DNA from: Arthrobacter agilis
GTDB lineage: Bacteria; Actinomycetota; Actinomycetes; Actinomycetales; Micrococcaceae
Direction: 5' to 3'
Assembly (NCBI RefSeq): GCF_006494655.1
Contig: NZ_VHIM01000006.1
Span: 186,001-250,000, forward strand
Length of the DNA stretch: 64,000 bases
Of this stretch, positions 46,500 to 55,356 are shown in pieces (the stretch's first letter is position 1; each line of letters starts with the position of its first letter). Made by a program: the position numbers and the translations under genes. A model generated the notes under the pieces. That model saw only the letters and a program-made list of their open reading frames with translations. It made no database searches and was not told where the DNA came from.

Positions 46500-47309
46500 A
46501 TGAGTTTTCTGCAGGGCTACAACGACGACCTCCGGCTGGCCCACATCATGGCTGACTCGGTGGACGACCAGACGATGTCACGCTTCAAGGCGCTCGACCT
46601 CCGGGTCGAGACCAAGCCGGACCTCACGCCCGTGACGGACGCCGACAAGAGCGCCGAGGAGGCCATCCGCGGGCAGCTCTCGAGGGCCAGACCCCGCGAC
46701 GCGGTCCTCGGCGAGGAGTTCGGCAGCACCGGGTCCGGGACCCGCCGGTGGGTGATCGACCCCATCGACGGCACCAAGAACTTCGTCCGCGGCGTGCCCG
46801 TCTGGGCCACCCTGATCTCCCTGATCGACGACGGACGGCCCGTGGTCGGCGTCGTGAGCGCACCCGCACTGGGCAAGCGGTGGTGGGCGGCCGAGGGCAC
46901 CGGCGCGTACACCGGGAAGTCCCTGGCCGCGGCACAACGGCTCCGCGTCTCGAACGTCTCGCGTCTCGCGGACGCCTCACTGTCCTACTCGAGCCTGTCC
47001 GGCTGGCGTGAGCGCGGGGCGCTCGCCGAGTTCGTGAACCTCACCGACCGCGTCTGGCGCACCCGCGCCTACGGCGACTTCTGGTCCTACTGCCTCGTGG
47101 CCGAGGGTGCCGTGGACATCGCCTGCGAACCCGAACTCAACCTCTACGACATGGCCGCCCTCGTGCCCATCGTGACCGAGGCCGGTGGGCGGTTCACCTC
47201 GCTCGACGGCAAGGACGGACCGCACGGCGGCAACGCGCTGGCGACCAACGGGACTCTCCACAGCGAGGTCCTCAGAACCCTCAACCCCGATGTGGACGAT
47301 CTTCTCTAG
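46500..47309 (+). CDS. hisN: Histidinol-phosphatase (inositol monophosphatase family)
   Basis: Removes phosphate from L-histidinol phosphate in histidine synthesis. The 269-residue product has the metal-binding motifs GEEFG (71-75), DPIDGTKNF (87-95) and a C-terminal [14 protein letters not shown] followed by [10 protein letters not shown]. Actinobacterial HisN belongs to this family rather than to PHP or HAD phosphatases; an inositol phosphatase role cannot be ruled out by sequence alone. An in-frame TTG three codons upstream is part of the -10 box and is rejected. Confidence 0.87.
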   Translation: MSFLQGYNDDLRLAHIMADSVDDQTMSRFKALDLRVETKPDLTPVTDADKSAEEAIRGQLSRARPRDAVLGEEFGSTGSGTRRWVIDPIDGTKNFVRGVPVWATLISLIDDGRPVVGVVSAPALGKRWWAAEGTGAYTGKSLAAAQRLRVSNVSRLADASLSYSSLSGWRERGALAEFVNLTDRVWRTRAYGDFWSYCLVAEGAVDIACEPELNLYDMAALVPIVTEAGGRFTSLDGKDGPHGGNALATNGTLHSEVLRTLNPDVDDLL

Positions 47310-47336
47310 CCGGCTCCCGGCGCCGGGGCACTCGGC

Positions 47337-48098
47337 ATGAGGACGGGGCCGAGGCTCGACGACGACCGCCGGCGCGAGCTGGCAGGCGCGTACCTGTCCG
47401 GAGCAGGCCGCTACGACCGCGTCCGGCCCGGGTACCCGGGAGCGATCGCCGACTGGCTCGTCCCGGCGCACGCGCGCGAGGCGGTCGACGTCGGCGCGGG
47501 CACGGGCCTGTTCACACGGGCGCTCGTGGACCGAGGGCTCGACGTGACGGCCGTCGACCCCTCCGAGGACATGCTCGCCGTCCTCTCCACCCGTCTTCCC
47601 GCGATCCCGGCCGTCCTCGGGACCGCCGAGGAGACCCATCTCCCCGCGGCATCGGCCGACCTCCTGACCCTCGCCCAGACCTGGCACTGGTGCGACCCCG
47701 CGGCGACCGTCCGGGAAGCGGCACGCGTGCTGCGCCCCGGCGGCACCCTGGCCCTCGTATGGAACCAGCTCGACGTCGCGGTCCCGTGGGTCCACCGGTT
47801 GTCGCGGATCATGCACGCAGGAGACGTCTTCTCCCCCGACGACCGACCGGACGTCGGCCGGCTCTTCGGGCCCCCCGAAGACCTGCTCGTGCGCTGGACG
47901 CAGGAGCTCACCCTCCCCGACGTCATCGACCTCGCACGCTCACGCAGCTATTACCGGCGGGCGAGCCCGGCCCTGCAGTCCCGTGTCGAGGCAAACCTCG
48001 ACTGGTACCTGACCGAATACCTCGCCTTCCCCGCCGGCGCAATCCTCCGCCTGCCGTACTACACGCACGCCTGGCGTGCGACCGCACTTCAGCCCTAG
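47337..48098 (+). CDS. Class I SAM-dependent methyltransferase
   Basis: A 253-residue methyltransferase of the type 11/UbiE-like group. SAM-binding motif I is VDVGAGTGLFTRAL (about 50-63), the acidic motif II VTAVDPSEDML follows, and a post-motif region VLRPGGTLALVWNQ is near residue 135. Substrate unknown. Starts 27 bases after hisN, probably co-transcribed. Confidence 0.85.
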   Translation: MRTGPRLDDDRRRELAGAYLSGAGRYDRVRPGYPGAIADWLVPAHAREAVDVGAGTGLFTRALVDRGLDVTAVDPSEDMLAVLSTRLPAIPAVLGTAEETHLPAASADLLTLAQTWHWCDPAATVREAARVLRPGGTLALVWNQLDVAVPWVHRLSRIMHAGDVFSPDDRPDVGRLFGPPEDLLVRWTQELTLPDVIDLARSRSYYRRASPALQSRVEANLDWYLTEYLAFPAGAILRLPYYTHAWRATALQP

Positions 48099-48099
48099 A

Positions 48100-48138
48100 T
48101 TTCGGCATTCCTCAACGTTATGTTTAGGTATGCCTCAA
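48100..48138 (+). promoter_or_regulatory. Tandem MntR operators over mntA promoter and start
   Basis: Two 16-base copies of a DtxR-type half-palindrome, TTTCGGCATTCCTCAA (48100-48115) and TTTAGGTATGCCTCAA (48123-48138), share 13 of 16 positions and begin 23 bases apart. The second covers the end of the -10 box and the ATG at 48130. Confidence 0.65.
48119..48124 (+). promoter_or_regulatory. -10 box for leaderless mntA mRNA
   Basis: TATGTT, five bases, then ATG at 48130, with no Shine-Dalgarno sequence. Lies between the two operator copies. Confidence 0.5.
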
Positions 48139-49059
48139 TCCGGTTCCTGGTCGACGGGTCGGCGTCGCGCCATTGCTGCCCTCGCCGTCGTCCTCCTCGC
48201 GGGGTGTGCCGCCACCGACGACGCCGGGTCCGTTGCGGACCGGGAGGACGAGAGGCCCCTGGTCCTCACGACCTTCTCCGTCCTGGCCGATCTCGCCGAC
48301 ACCGTGGGTGGCGGACACGTGCGCGTCGAGTCGATCACGAAGGTCGGCGCGGAGATCCACGGCTACGAGCCGACGCCCTCGGATCTGGTGCGCGCACAGG
48401 ACGCGGATCTGATCCTCGACAACGGGCTCGGACTCGAACGCTGGTTCGAGCGGTTCCTGAACTCCGTCGACGCCCCGCACGTGGTCCTGTCCGACGGTGT
48501 CGAGGAGGTGGACATCCGCTCGGGTGACTACTCGGGCCTCGCGAACCCGCACGCCTGGATGTCCCCGGTCGCTGCCCGCACCTATGTGGACAACACGGTG
48601 GCCGCCCTCTCCCGCCTCGCCCCCGACCACGCCGCGGCCTTCGAGGAGAACGGCCGTGACCTGAAGGCCGATCTCGACGGCATCCTCGCGGACTTCCGGG
48701 CGGCTGTCGCCGGGATCGAGGACCCGTCGCTCGTCAGCTGCGAGGGGGCGTTCTCCTACCTCGCCCGGGACGCCGGCCTCGAGGAGTCCTTCATCTGGCC
48801 CGTCAATGCGGATACGGAGGGCACCCCACGCCAGATCCGCACCGTCATCGATTTCGTGGAGGCGAACGACGTCCCCACGGTCTTCTGCGAATCGACCGTC
48901 AACCCCTCGGCGCAGGAGCAGGTGGCCCTCGCCACGGGAGCCCGCCTCGGCGGCACGCTGTACGTCGACTCGCTCTCGGATCCCGACGGGCCCGTCCCCA
49001 CCTTCCTCGACCTCATCCGCCACGACCTGCAGACCATCGCCGAAGGACTCGCCCGATGA
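48130..49059 (+). CDS. mntA: Manganese ABC transporter substrate-binding lipoprotein
   Basis: A 309-residue cluster A-I receptor with lipobox LAGC (Cys26). The metal ligands follow the PsaA/MntC pattern: His in IHGYEP, His in NPHAW, Glu in CEGAFSYLARDAG and Asp in LYVDSLS. There is no His-rich loop, unlike ZnuA in this window, and IWPVNADTEGTPRQI matches manganese/iron receptors. First gene of a four-gene operon with ATPase, permease and MntR. ATG at 48130 is chosen because it gives a proper signal peptide; an upstream in-frame start would read through the operators. Confidence 0.9.
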   Translation: MPQSGSWSTGRRRAIAALAVVLLAGCAATDDAGSVADREDERPLVLTTFSVLADLADTVGGGHVRVESITKVGAEIHGYEPTPSDLVRAQDADLILDNGLGLERWFERFLNSVDAPHVVLSDGVEEVDIRSGDYSGLANPHAWMSPVAARTYVDNTVAALSRLAPDHAAAFEENGRDLKADLDGILADFRAAVAGIEDPSLVSCEGAFSYLARDAGLEESFIWPVNADTEGTPRQIRTVIDFVEANDVPTVFCESTVNPSAQEQVALATGARLGGTLYVDSLSDPDGPVPTFLDLIRHDLQTIAEGLAR

Positions 49060-49886
49060 CCACCCACCCGCCCCAGGTCCCCCCGCGCGACCCCGCGGCA
49101 CGCGACGCGCATCCGAGCGGTCCCCCGGTCCTGGATGTCCGGCACCTCGGCGTGAGGTACGACGACGTCCGGGCGCTCGACGACGTCACGGTGTCGCTGC
49201 GGGCCGGCAGTATCTGCGGCCTGATCGGAGTGAACGGATCAGGCAAGTCGACGCTGTTCAAGGCCCTCATGGGGCTCGTCGTCCCCCAGGAGGGACGCGT
49301 CGAGCTGTTCGGCGACACGACGGCGTCCGCGCGCCGGGCGGGGCTCGTCGCCTACATGCCGCAGGCGGAGGAGGTGGACTGGACGTTCCCCGTGTCCGTC
49401 TCCGACGTCGTCGCCATGGGTGTCTACGGGCGCCTCGGAGCCGCCCGCCGCCTGCGGCCGGCCGACCGGGCCGCCGTTGCGGACTCCCTCGACCGGGTGG
49501 GGCTGGCCGATCTGGCCCGCCGCCAGATTGGCCAGTTGTCGGGCGGACAGCGCAAGCGCGTCTTCATCGCACGCAGCATCGCCCAGGACGCGCGCCTGCT
49601 GCTGCTCGACGAACCGTTCGCCGGAGTGGACCGGTCGAGCGAGCGCACCATGACCGCACTGCTGACGGCGCTGCGGGACGAAGGCCGATCGGTCCTCGTC
49701 TCCACGCACGACCTCGCGGGGGTGCCGGCGTTCTGCGACGAGGCCGTCCTGCTCCACCGGCGCGTCCTCGCGCAGGGCGATCCGGCCGCCGTCCTGACCC
49801 AGGGCAATCTCGCCCGCGCCTTCGGGGCCGCTCCCCCCGACGCGGTCCCGGCCGTCCCCACCGCTGCCCGGATCGGAGATTCCTGA
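49056..49886 (+). CDS. mntB: Manganese ABC transporter ATPase
   Basis: A 276-residue ABC ATPase: Walker A GVNGSGKST, Q-loop YMPQAEEVDW, signature LSGGQRKR, Walker B LLLLDEPF and switch His in STHDLAG. The Q-loop form YMPQxEEVDW is usual in manganese/iron importers. An N-terminal Pro/Ala-rich tail of about 25 residues precedes the domain. ATGA overlap with the receptor gene. Confidence 0.92.
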   Translation: MTTHPPQVPPRDPAARDAHPSGPPVLDVRHLGVRYDDVRALDDVTVSLRAGSICGLIGVNGSGKSTLFKALMGLVVPQEGRVELFGDTTASARRAGLVAYMPQAEEVDWTFPVSVSDVVAMGVYGRLGAARRLRPADRAAVADSLDRVGLADLARRQIGQLSGGQRKRVFIARSIAQDARLLLLDEPFAGVDRSSERTMTALLTALRDEGRSVLVSTHDLAGVPAFCDEAVLLHRRVLAQGDPAAVLTQGNLARAFGAAPPDAVPAVPTAARIGDS

Positions 49887-49887
49887 C

Positions 49888-50841
49888 ATGGACGTCCTCG
49901 CCTTCTTCGTCGAACCCCTGCAGTACGGCTTCCTGACTCGGGCCCTCGCCGTCACGGTCGCGGCCGCCGTCGTGGCCGCCGTCCTCTCCTGCTGGCTCAT
50001 CCTCATGGGCTGGTCGCTCATGGGCGACGCCGTCTCCCATGCCGTCCTCCCCGGCGTCGCCCTCGCCTACATCATCGGCATCCCGTTCTCCGTCGGCGCC
50101 TTCGTCTTCGGGGTGGGGGCGGTCGCCCTCATCGGCATCGTCCGGTCGACGACGAAACTCAAGGCGGACACCGTGATCGGCGTCGTGTTCACGGCGCTGT
50201 TCGCCTCGGGGCTCGCCATCGTGTCCGCCACACCCTCGCAAATCGACCTCATGCACATCCTTTTCGGCAACGTGCTCGGCGTCTCGGCGGGTGACGTCCT
50301 GCAGGTACTGGTCCTCGGCGCGGTCACCCTGGCCGTCCTGCTCTTCAAGCGGCGCGACCTCACCCTCCTCGCCTTCGACCGCACCCATGCCCACGTGATC
50401 GGGCTCAACACCCGGTTCCTGTCGGCGCTCCTGCTCGGACTGCTCGCGCTGACCGTGGTCGTCGGCCTGCAGGCCGTGGGCATCATCCTCGTCGTCGCGA
50501 TGCTGATCACCCCCGGAGCCACGGCTTTCCTCCTCTCCCGCAGCTTCGACCGGATGCTCCTGATCGCCGTCGTCCTCACGGTCGCCGCGTCCGTGACCGG
50601 CATCTACGCCAGCTACTACCTGGACATCTCCACGGGCGCGGCGGTGGTGCTCTGCCAGGCGCTGGTGTTCGCCGTCGTGTACCTCGTCGGGCGCCCGGAC
50701 GGGCTCCTGTGGCAGGTTCGGCGGCGTCGGCCGGGCTCGCGCGGGAGATCGCTGCCGGAACCACAGCGGTCCGACCCCGCGGACCGGACCGCTGCCACCC
50801 CCGCACGCGTGTCCGACGATCCCGCGACGAGCGGCGCCTGA
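49888..50841 (+). CDS. mntC: Manganese ABC transporter permease
   Basis: A 317-residue ABC-3 family permease with about eight helices. MGWSLMGDAVSHAVLPGVALAY near residue 45 and AVGIILVVAMLITPGATAFLL near 200 are diagnostic. The C-terminal tail (from about 275) is basic then Pro/Ala-rich. One base after the ATPase stop; its own stop overlaps the regulator start as TGATG. Confidence 0.92.
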   Translation: MDVLAFFVEPLQYGFLTRALAVTVAAAVVAAVLSCWLILMGWSLMGDAVSHAVLPGVALAYIIGIPFSVGAFVFGVGAVALIGIVRSTTKLKADTVIGVVFTALFASGLAIVSATPSQIDLMHILFGNVLGVSAGDVLQVLVLGAVTLAVLLFKRRDLTLLAFDRTHAHVIGLNTRFLSALLLGLLALTVVVGLQAVGIILVVAMLITPGATAFLLSRSFDRMLLIAVVLTVAASVTGIYASYYLDISTGAAVVLCQALVFAVVYLVGRPDGLLWQVRRRRPGSRGRSLPEPQRSDPADRTAATPARVSDDPATSGA

Positions 50842-51569
50842 TGGCGGCGCGGAAGGGGTCCGTGCTCAGCATCGAGTCCTCCAGCGTGCAGGACTACGTG
50901 AAGGCGATCTACTCGTTCACGGAATGGCAGCAGGATGCGGTCACGGCGACGCATCTGGCCACGCGCCTCTCCGTCGCCAACTCCTCGGTGACCGGGATGG
51001 TCGCCAAGCTCGTGGACCTCGGGCTCGCGGAGCACCGCAAGTACGGGCCGGTCAGTCTCACACCGGCAGGGACTGCCCTGGCCCTCGCCATGGTCCGGCG
51101 GCACCGGCTCATCGAGACCTTCCTCGTCACGGAGCTCGGCTACGGCTGGGACGAGGTGCACGACGAGGCGGAACTGCTCGAACACACGGTGTCCGATGCG
51201 TTCATCGAACGGCTCGACGCGAAGCTCGGGCGTCCTCGACGGGACCCGCACGGTGACCCGATCCCGGCGGCGGACGGCAGCGTCCACTATCCCCCCGCGC
51301 ACCGCCTCGACCAGCTCGACGACGGCCACGCGGGACGGCTGGTCCGCGTGAGCGACGACGACCCCGAGATCCTGCGCCTCCTCGATCGCACGGGGATCTC
51401 GCTCGACGACGGGGTACGAGTCTCACGGCACGGCGCGCTCCTCGATCTCCAGGTCGCCCGGGGCAGCGATACGCCGCCCCTGGCCGTCGATCCGCTCCTC
51501 GCCGTCGCGCTGTGGATCGAGGACACCGGGGTGCACCCCGGGTGCACGATGCCTGCGGCGCTGCGGTGA
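50841..51569 (+). CDS. mntR: Manganese-responsive DtxR family repressor MntR
   Basis: A 242-residue three-domain DtxR protein: winged helix (about 1-75), dimerisation and metal domain (about 76-145) and an SH3/FeoA-like C-terminal domain (about 160-235). The metal site follows MntR rather than the iron sensor DtxR: Asp18 replaces the DtxR Met10 and Glu111 replaces Cys102, with His88, Glu114 and His115 completing it. The Glu11 of Bacillus MntR is Lys21 here. It probably represses the operon it ends, through the two boxes before mntA. Resembles mycobacterial MntR. Confidence 0.9.
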   Translation: MAARKGSVLSIESSSVQDYVKAIYSFTEWQQDAVTATHLATRLSVANSSVTGMVAKLVDLGLAEHRKYGPVSLTPAGTALALAMVRRHRLIETFLVTELGYGWDEVHDEAELLEHTVSDAFIERLDAKLGRPRRDPHGDPIPAADGSVHYPPAHRLDQLDDGHAGRLVRVSDDDPEILRLLDRTGISLDDGVRVSRHGALLDLQVARGSDTPPLAVDPLLAVALWIEDTGVHPGCTMPAALR

Positions 51570-51625
51570 CGTGCGTGTGACGCGGCCGGCCGGGAGGATC
51601 AGGAGGCACGGGCGCTTCCCTCCTA

Positions 51626-51631
51626 CACTGA
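51626..51631 (+). promoter_or_regulatory. -10 box of carboxylate-amine ligase gene
   Basis: TACACT, about 50 bases before the ATG at 51681. Confidence 0.35.
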
Positions 51632-51680
51632 TCACGGCGGGCCTGCTGCTCCGCCCGACACCGCTGGAAGGATGCACCCG

Positions 51681-52781
51681 ATGACCACTCTCGGCCTCGA
51701 GGAGGAGTACCTGCTGCTCGAACCGCAGTCGGGGCTGCCCGCTGATCGCGCGCCGCAGGTGCAGAGCATGCTGGAGTCGGCGCCGGAGATCAGCGAGCAG
51801 GAGATACAGCGTGAGCTGCTCTCCTGCCAGATCGAGACCGCGACGCCGGTGTGCGACACCCTCACCCAGGCCGAGGAGTCGCTGCTCAACTTCCGCCGGA
51901 TTCTCTCCGACGCCGCCGGTCGGGCCGACAGTATCGGCGCAGCCACCGGCACGGCTCCTGCGATCCGGCAGGCCTATCCCGAGCTGACGGACAAGCAGCG
52001 CTACGAGGAGCTGCGGGCCAGCGCACCCGGGATCGTGGGCGACCAGTTCGTGAACGGACTGCACGTGCACGTGGGCATCCCCGACCAGGAACGCGGTATA
52101 CAGGCCCTCAACCGAATCCGCCCCTGGATACCCCTGCTCACGGCGCTCAGCGTCAACTCGCCCTACTGGTTGGGCCGGGACAGCGGGTTCGGCAGCTGGC
52201 GCGTCATCCACTACCGCCGCTGGGCGGTGCAGGGTGTCGCTCCCTACTTCACGGATGCCGCGGACTACGAGCGGCGCATCACCCGCCTGGGAGCATCCGG
52301 TGCCATCCTCGATCGTGGCGTCCTCACCTGGGTCGCGCGCCTCTCGGACCACTACCCCACCCTGGAACTGCGTGCCTGCGACGTCCAGCTGGAAGCACAG
52401 GACTCGGTTCTCCTCGGCGCACTGACCCGCGCCCTCGTGGTCACGGCGCTCCGGGAGGCCGAGGCGGACACACCGCCCGTGGTCCCCGATCCCGAGCTTC
52501 TCGACGCCGCACTCTGGCAGGCTGCGCGCGACGGGCTGGAGCACCGGCTCGTGGACCTCTCGACCGGTGACCCCGTCCCGGCCCACGAGCACCTCGCCGC
52601 TTTCCTCGAGCACGTGAGCCCGGCCCTGGAGTCCGAGGGTGACACCGACTGGGTCGACGCCGGTCTCGCCACCGTGCGGGAGCGTGGCACGGGGGCGCAG
52701 CGTCAGCGCGAGGCGATGCGCGACGGCGGGGTCGACGGACTGCTCGCCCTCTACGGACGGTGCCTGACCGCCGAACCCTGA
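51681..52781 (+). CDS. YbdK-type carboxylate-amine ligase (GCS2 family)
   Basis: A 366-residue ATP-dependent ligase of glutamate-cysteine ligase type 2. LGLEEEYLLLEP at the N-terminus supplies metal-binding acidic residues, GLHVHVGI near residue 130 is the nucleotide/metal segment, and LELRACDVQLEAQDS near 230 is the family C-terminal motif. It joins an amino group to a carboxylate, possibly making gamma-glutamylcysteine, but the organism is expected to use mycothiol, so the true substrate is uncertain. The ATG at 51681 has GGAAGGA nine bases upstream. Confidence 0.85.
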   Translation: MTTLGLEEEYLLLEPQSGLPADRAPQVQSMLESAPEISEQEIQRELLSCQIETATPVCDTLTQAEESLLNFRRILSDAAGRADSIGAATGTAPAIRQAYPELTDKQRYEELRASAPGIVGDQFVNGLHVHVGIPDQERGIQALNRIRPWIPLLTALSVNSPYWLGRDSGFGSWRVIHYRRWAVQGVAPYFTDAADYERRITRLGASGAILDRGVLTWVARLSDHYPTLELRACDVQLEAQDSVLLGALTRALVVTALREAEADTPPVVPDPELLDAALWQAARDGLEHRLVDLSTGDPVPAHEHLAAFLEHVSPALESEGDTDWVDAGLATVRERGTGAQRQREAMRDGGVDGLLALYGRCLTAEP

Positions 52782-52803
52782 CGCGAGCGGCCACGCCCGC
52801 TCG

Positions 52804-52872
52804 GGGCATGGCGGGCAGGCTGGCCAGGGCACGGCGGGCAGCCTGTTCAGGGCATGGCGGGCAGCCTGGTCA
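52804..52872 (-). repeat. Three 23-bp tandem repeats at 3' end of alpha-galactosidase gene
   Basis: Units at 52804-52826, 52827-52849 and 52850-52872 share the core GGCGGGCAG(C/G)CTG and differ at a few positions. The third encodes the last residues of the enzyme (LTRLPAMP region); the first two lie beyond its stop. Confidence 0.75.
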
Positions 52873-55003
52873 GCTCGATCAGCAGCGTCTGCTCGGGCAG
52901 GAGCACCGGGGCCTGGAGCCCGACCTCCGCGAGGACCCGCCCGCTGAGACGGACCGGTGCGCCGTCCAGCGCCGCCTGCAGCCAGGCGAGGGCGGATTGT
53001 CCGTTCCCGGGGTGGCCCTCCTCCGGGACGGCCGGCCGCACCTCGTACACCGAGTCGGCCTCCAGCCCCGGGAACGTGAGGGAACCCGGCGGATAGCTCG
53101 CACTCGAGGCAGTGAGCGAGTAGCCGAACAGCGCACGCGTGCCGTCCTCGGCAACGACTCCCCGCAGGTCCATGGCGGGGTCCGTCAGATCGGCGTGCAC
53201 GACCGTGCCGCGGTGGAGATCCTCACGCCAGGAGCGGTGGAGCCCGACATACCGCGCGAGGACCTCGTACTCGGTCTCGGACAGGTCCGAGATGTCCCAC
53301 TCGATCCCGTAGTGGCCGAAGACAGCGGTCGCGGCGCGGAACGGAAGGGTGTGTGCCCGGCCCGTGGAGTGGGAGACGGGCCCGCCGATGTGCATCCCCA
53401 TGAGCTCCGGCGGGACCACGAGACCGGTGTACTTCTGGTTGACGAGGCGCTCGATCGGGTCGATGCAGTCACTCGTCCAGATCCGGTCGGTGCGCGCCAG
53501 GATGCCCAGATCCACGCGTGCCCCACCCGAGGCGCAGCTCTCGATCTCGAGGTGCGGGTGCCGGCGCCGCAGCTCGTCGAGCAGCCGGTACAGCGCCTCG
53601 ACGTGCCGGTGGACCGCCGCCCGGCCCGTACGCGCGTCGGCGGCTTCGAGCAGGTCCCGATTGTGGTCCCACTTGACGTAGGCGATGTCGTTGGAGGACA
53701 GCAGGTCGTCGAGCCGCTCGAGGATGTACGCGTAGGCGGCAGGATGCGCCAGATTCAGGACCTGCTGCTGCCGTCCCGGCAACGGCAGACGGCCCTCCGG
53801 CTTCAGGATCCAGTCGGGGTGGGCGCGGGCCAGCTCGGAGTCGGTATTGACCATCTCGGGTTCGAACCAGAGCCCGAACTCCATGCCGAGCGCCCGGACG
53901 TGATCGATGATGGGCGAGAGTCCCCCGGGCCACACCGACTCGTCGACGTACCAGTCGCCCAGCGAGGAGGTGTCGTCGCGCCGCCCGCGGAACCAGCCGT
54001 CGTCGAGCACGAAGCGCTCCACCCCCAGGGACGCCGCGCGGTCGGCGAGCGCCCGGAGGCGCGGGAGGTCGAGATCGAAGTACACGGCCTCCCACGTGTT
54101 GAGCGTGACGGGCCGCGGGCGGCGCGGGTGGGACGACCGCGAGCGCAGGTGCCGGTGGAAGCGCCCGGACAGGTCGTTCAGGCCGTGACCCCACGACCCG
54201 ATCACCGCGGGTGTGGAATAGCTCTCCCCCGGTGCGAGCAGCACCTCGCGCGCCGCGAGGACCTCGCCGGCCGCGAGGAAGGAACCGCCCGCCGGAGTCC
54301 GCTCGGCGAGGACCTGCTGGTTGCCGCTCCAGGCGAGGTGGATACCCTGTACCAGCCCATGGACGAATCCGAAGCCCTCGACTCCTGCTGCGAGCAGCAC
54401 CGTCGCATCCGCTCCGGGCCGTCCCCGGCGGCTCGCCCGCGAATAGGTGCCGGTCGTCAGCGCATGCCGCTGCGGGGTGCGCTCGCGGAGATGGCGGCCC
54501 GTGAAGTCGAGGACCTCCGCCGCGGACGGGAGCAGGGGGAAGCAGGCCGTGAGGGATCGGACCTCGTACTCGTCGGAACCCGTGTTCGTCACGGCGAGCT
54601 GCTGCGTCACGAGACCCGACCCGTCGATACCGATCCGCACCCGGAGGCGGAGGTGCGCGACGTCGTCGTCCGCCTCGATCACCGCGGTGGCGCCGTCGTC
54701 CTCCACGAGCGCCGACGTCACTACGAACCGGGGGTAGAGATACGACCCCCCGCGATCTCCCGTCAGGCCCGGCGTCCCCTGCCAGCCCGTGGACTCGAGC
54801 GGGAGGAGATTCAACCGAGCCGGCACGTCGATGCCACCGGATACCCGCTGGGGCTGTTGCGCAGTGACGAGGGCTGCGACGTCCGGTGCCGACAGCGGCC
54901 CCAGCGCCGGTCCCCAGTAGGTGAAGACGGGCAGGCCGTGCGCGTGGGGTTCGAGCAGGACGCTGGTACCCCCACGGGAGAGGTGGAGCGGTTCGAAGGT
55001 CAT
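52847..55003 (-). CDS. Alpha-galactosidase (GH36)
   Basis: Hydrolyses alpha-1,6-linked galactose from melibiose, raffinose and related sugars. The 718-residue protein has an N-terminal beta-supersandwich (about 1-320), a TIM barrel with the nucleophile Asp in YVKWDHNRD near residue 445 and the acid/base Asp in WTSDCID near 515, and a C-terminal sheet domain. CASGGARVDLG is a conserved GH36 segment. No signal peptide, so it is cytoplasmic and needs a sugar importer, not seen here. Stands alone. Confidence 0.92.
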   Translation of the reverse strand: MTFEPLHLSRGGTSVLLEPHAHGLPVFTYWGPALGPLSAPDVAALVTAQQPQRVSGGIDVPARLNLLPLESTGWQGTPGLTGDRGGSYLYPRFVVTSALVEDDGATAVIEADDDVAHLRLRVRIGIDGSGLVTQQLAVTNTGSDEYEVRSLTACFPLLPSAAEVLDFTGRHLRERTPQRHALTTGTYSRASRRGRPGADATVLLAAGVEGFGFVHGLVQGIHLAWSGNQQVLAERTPAGGSFLAAGEVLAAREVLLAPGESYSTPAVIGSWGHGLNDLSGRFHRHLRSRSSHPRRPRPVTLNTWEAVYFDLDLPRLRALADRAASLGVERFVLDDGWFRGRRDDTSSLGDWYVDESVWPGGLSPIIDHVRALGMEFGLWFEPEMVNTDSELARAHPDWILKPEGRLPLPGRQQQVLNLAHPAAYAYILERLDDLLSSNDIAYVKWDHNRDLLEAADARTGRAAVHRHVEALYRLLDELRRRHPHLEIESCASGGARVDLGILARTDRIWTSDCIDPIERLVNQKYTGLVVPPELMGMHIGGPVSHSTGRAHTLPFRAATAVFGHYGIEWDISDLSETEYEVLARYVGLHRSWREDLHRGTVVHADLTDPAMDLRGVVAEDGTRALFGYSLTASSASYPPGSLTFPGLEADSVYEVRPAVPEEGHPGNGQSALAWLQAALDGAPVRLSGRVLAEVGLQAPVLLPEQTLLIELTRLPAMP

Positions 55004-55043
55004 GACGTATCTCTATCGCGAAAACGCGCGGCCGGCCAAACGG

Positions 55044-55271
55044 CTAGCGCTCCCGGGTGTCCCTGCGCAGCAGCCCGCTGATGAGGCAGAGAAGACCGAG
55101 CAGCAGCGGCACCAGGGTCAGGAGCGTGTGGGTTCCGCCGAGGTAGCTCATGATGAAGATGTAGACGAAGGAACCGCCCACCAGGATCCAGCCGAGGACG
55201 ATCAGTGCGCGCCCGCGATGGGGCGGCGGCAGTGGCGGGAGCCACGACGGCGGTCGATCGGTCCAGTTCAT
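55044..55271 (-). CDS. Small membrane protein, unknown
   Basis: A 75-residue protein with a Pro-rich N-terminus (RPPSWLPPLPPPHRG) and two predicted helices (about 24-43 and 48-66). No family recognised. The ATG at 55271 is chosen because TACACT ends six bases upstream, as at other leaderless genes, and because upstream in-frame sequence runs into the ssrA terminator. Confidence 0.65.
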   Translation of the reverse strand: MNWTDRPPSWLPPLPPPHRGRALIVLGWILVGGSFVYIFIMSYLGGTHTLLTLVPLLLGLLCLISGLLRRDTRER

Positions 55272-55277
55272 CTGCCC

Positions 55278-55283
55278 AGTGTA
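55278..55283 (-). promoter_or_regulatory. -10 box for leaderless small membrane protein mRNA
   Basis: TACACT on the minus strand, then CTGCCC complement (GGGCAG), then ATG at 55271. Confidence 0.45.
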
Positions 55284-55316
55284 GTTCTCGCTCCGGGCGC
55301 CCTCCCGGCACACGAC

Positions 55317-55349
55317 GAAGCGCCCCACCGGAGACCGGTGGAGCGCTTC
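55317..55349 (-). terminator. Terminator after ssrA
   Basis: A 14-bp stem with one mismatch (55317-55331 with 55335-55349) and a three-base loop, seven bases beyond the tmRNA 3' end. Confidence 0.7.
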
Positions 55350-55356
55350 TTCGTGA

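Noticed and set aside
52760..55081. A 773-codon open frame opposite the alpha-galactosidase gene
   Set aside because: Antisense shadow of a GH36 gene with intact catalytic motifs. No ribosome binding site or recognisable domain.
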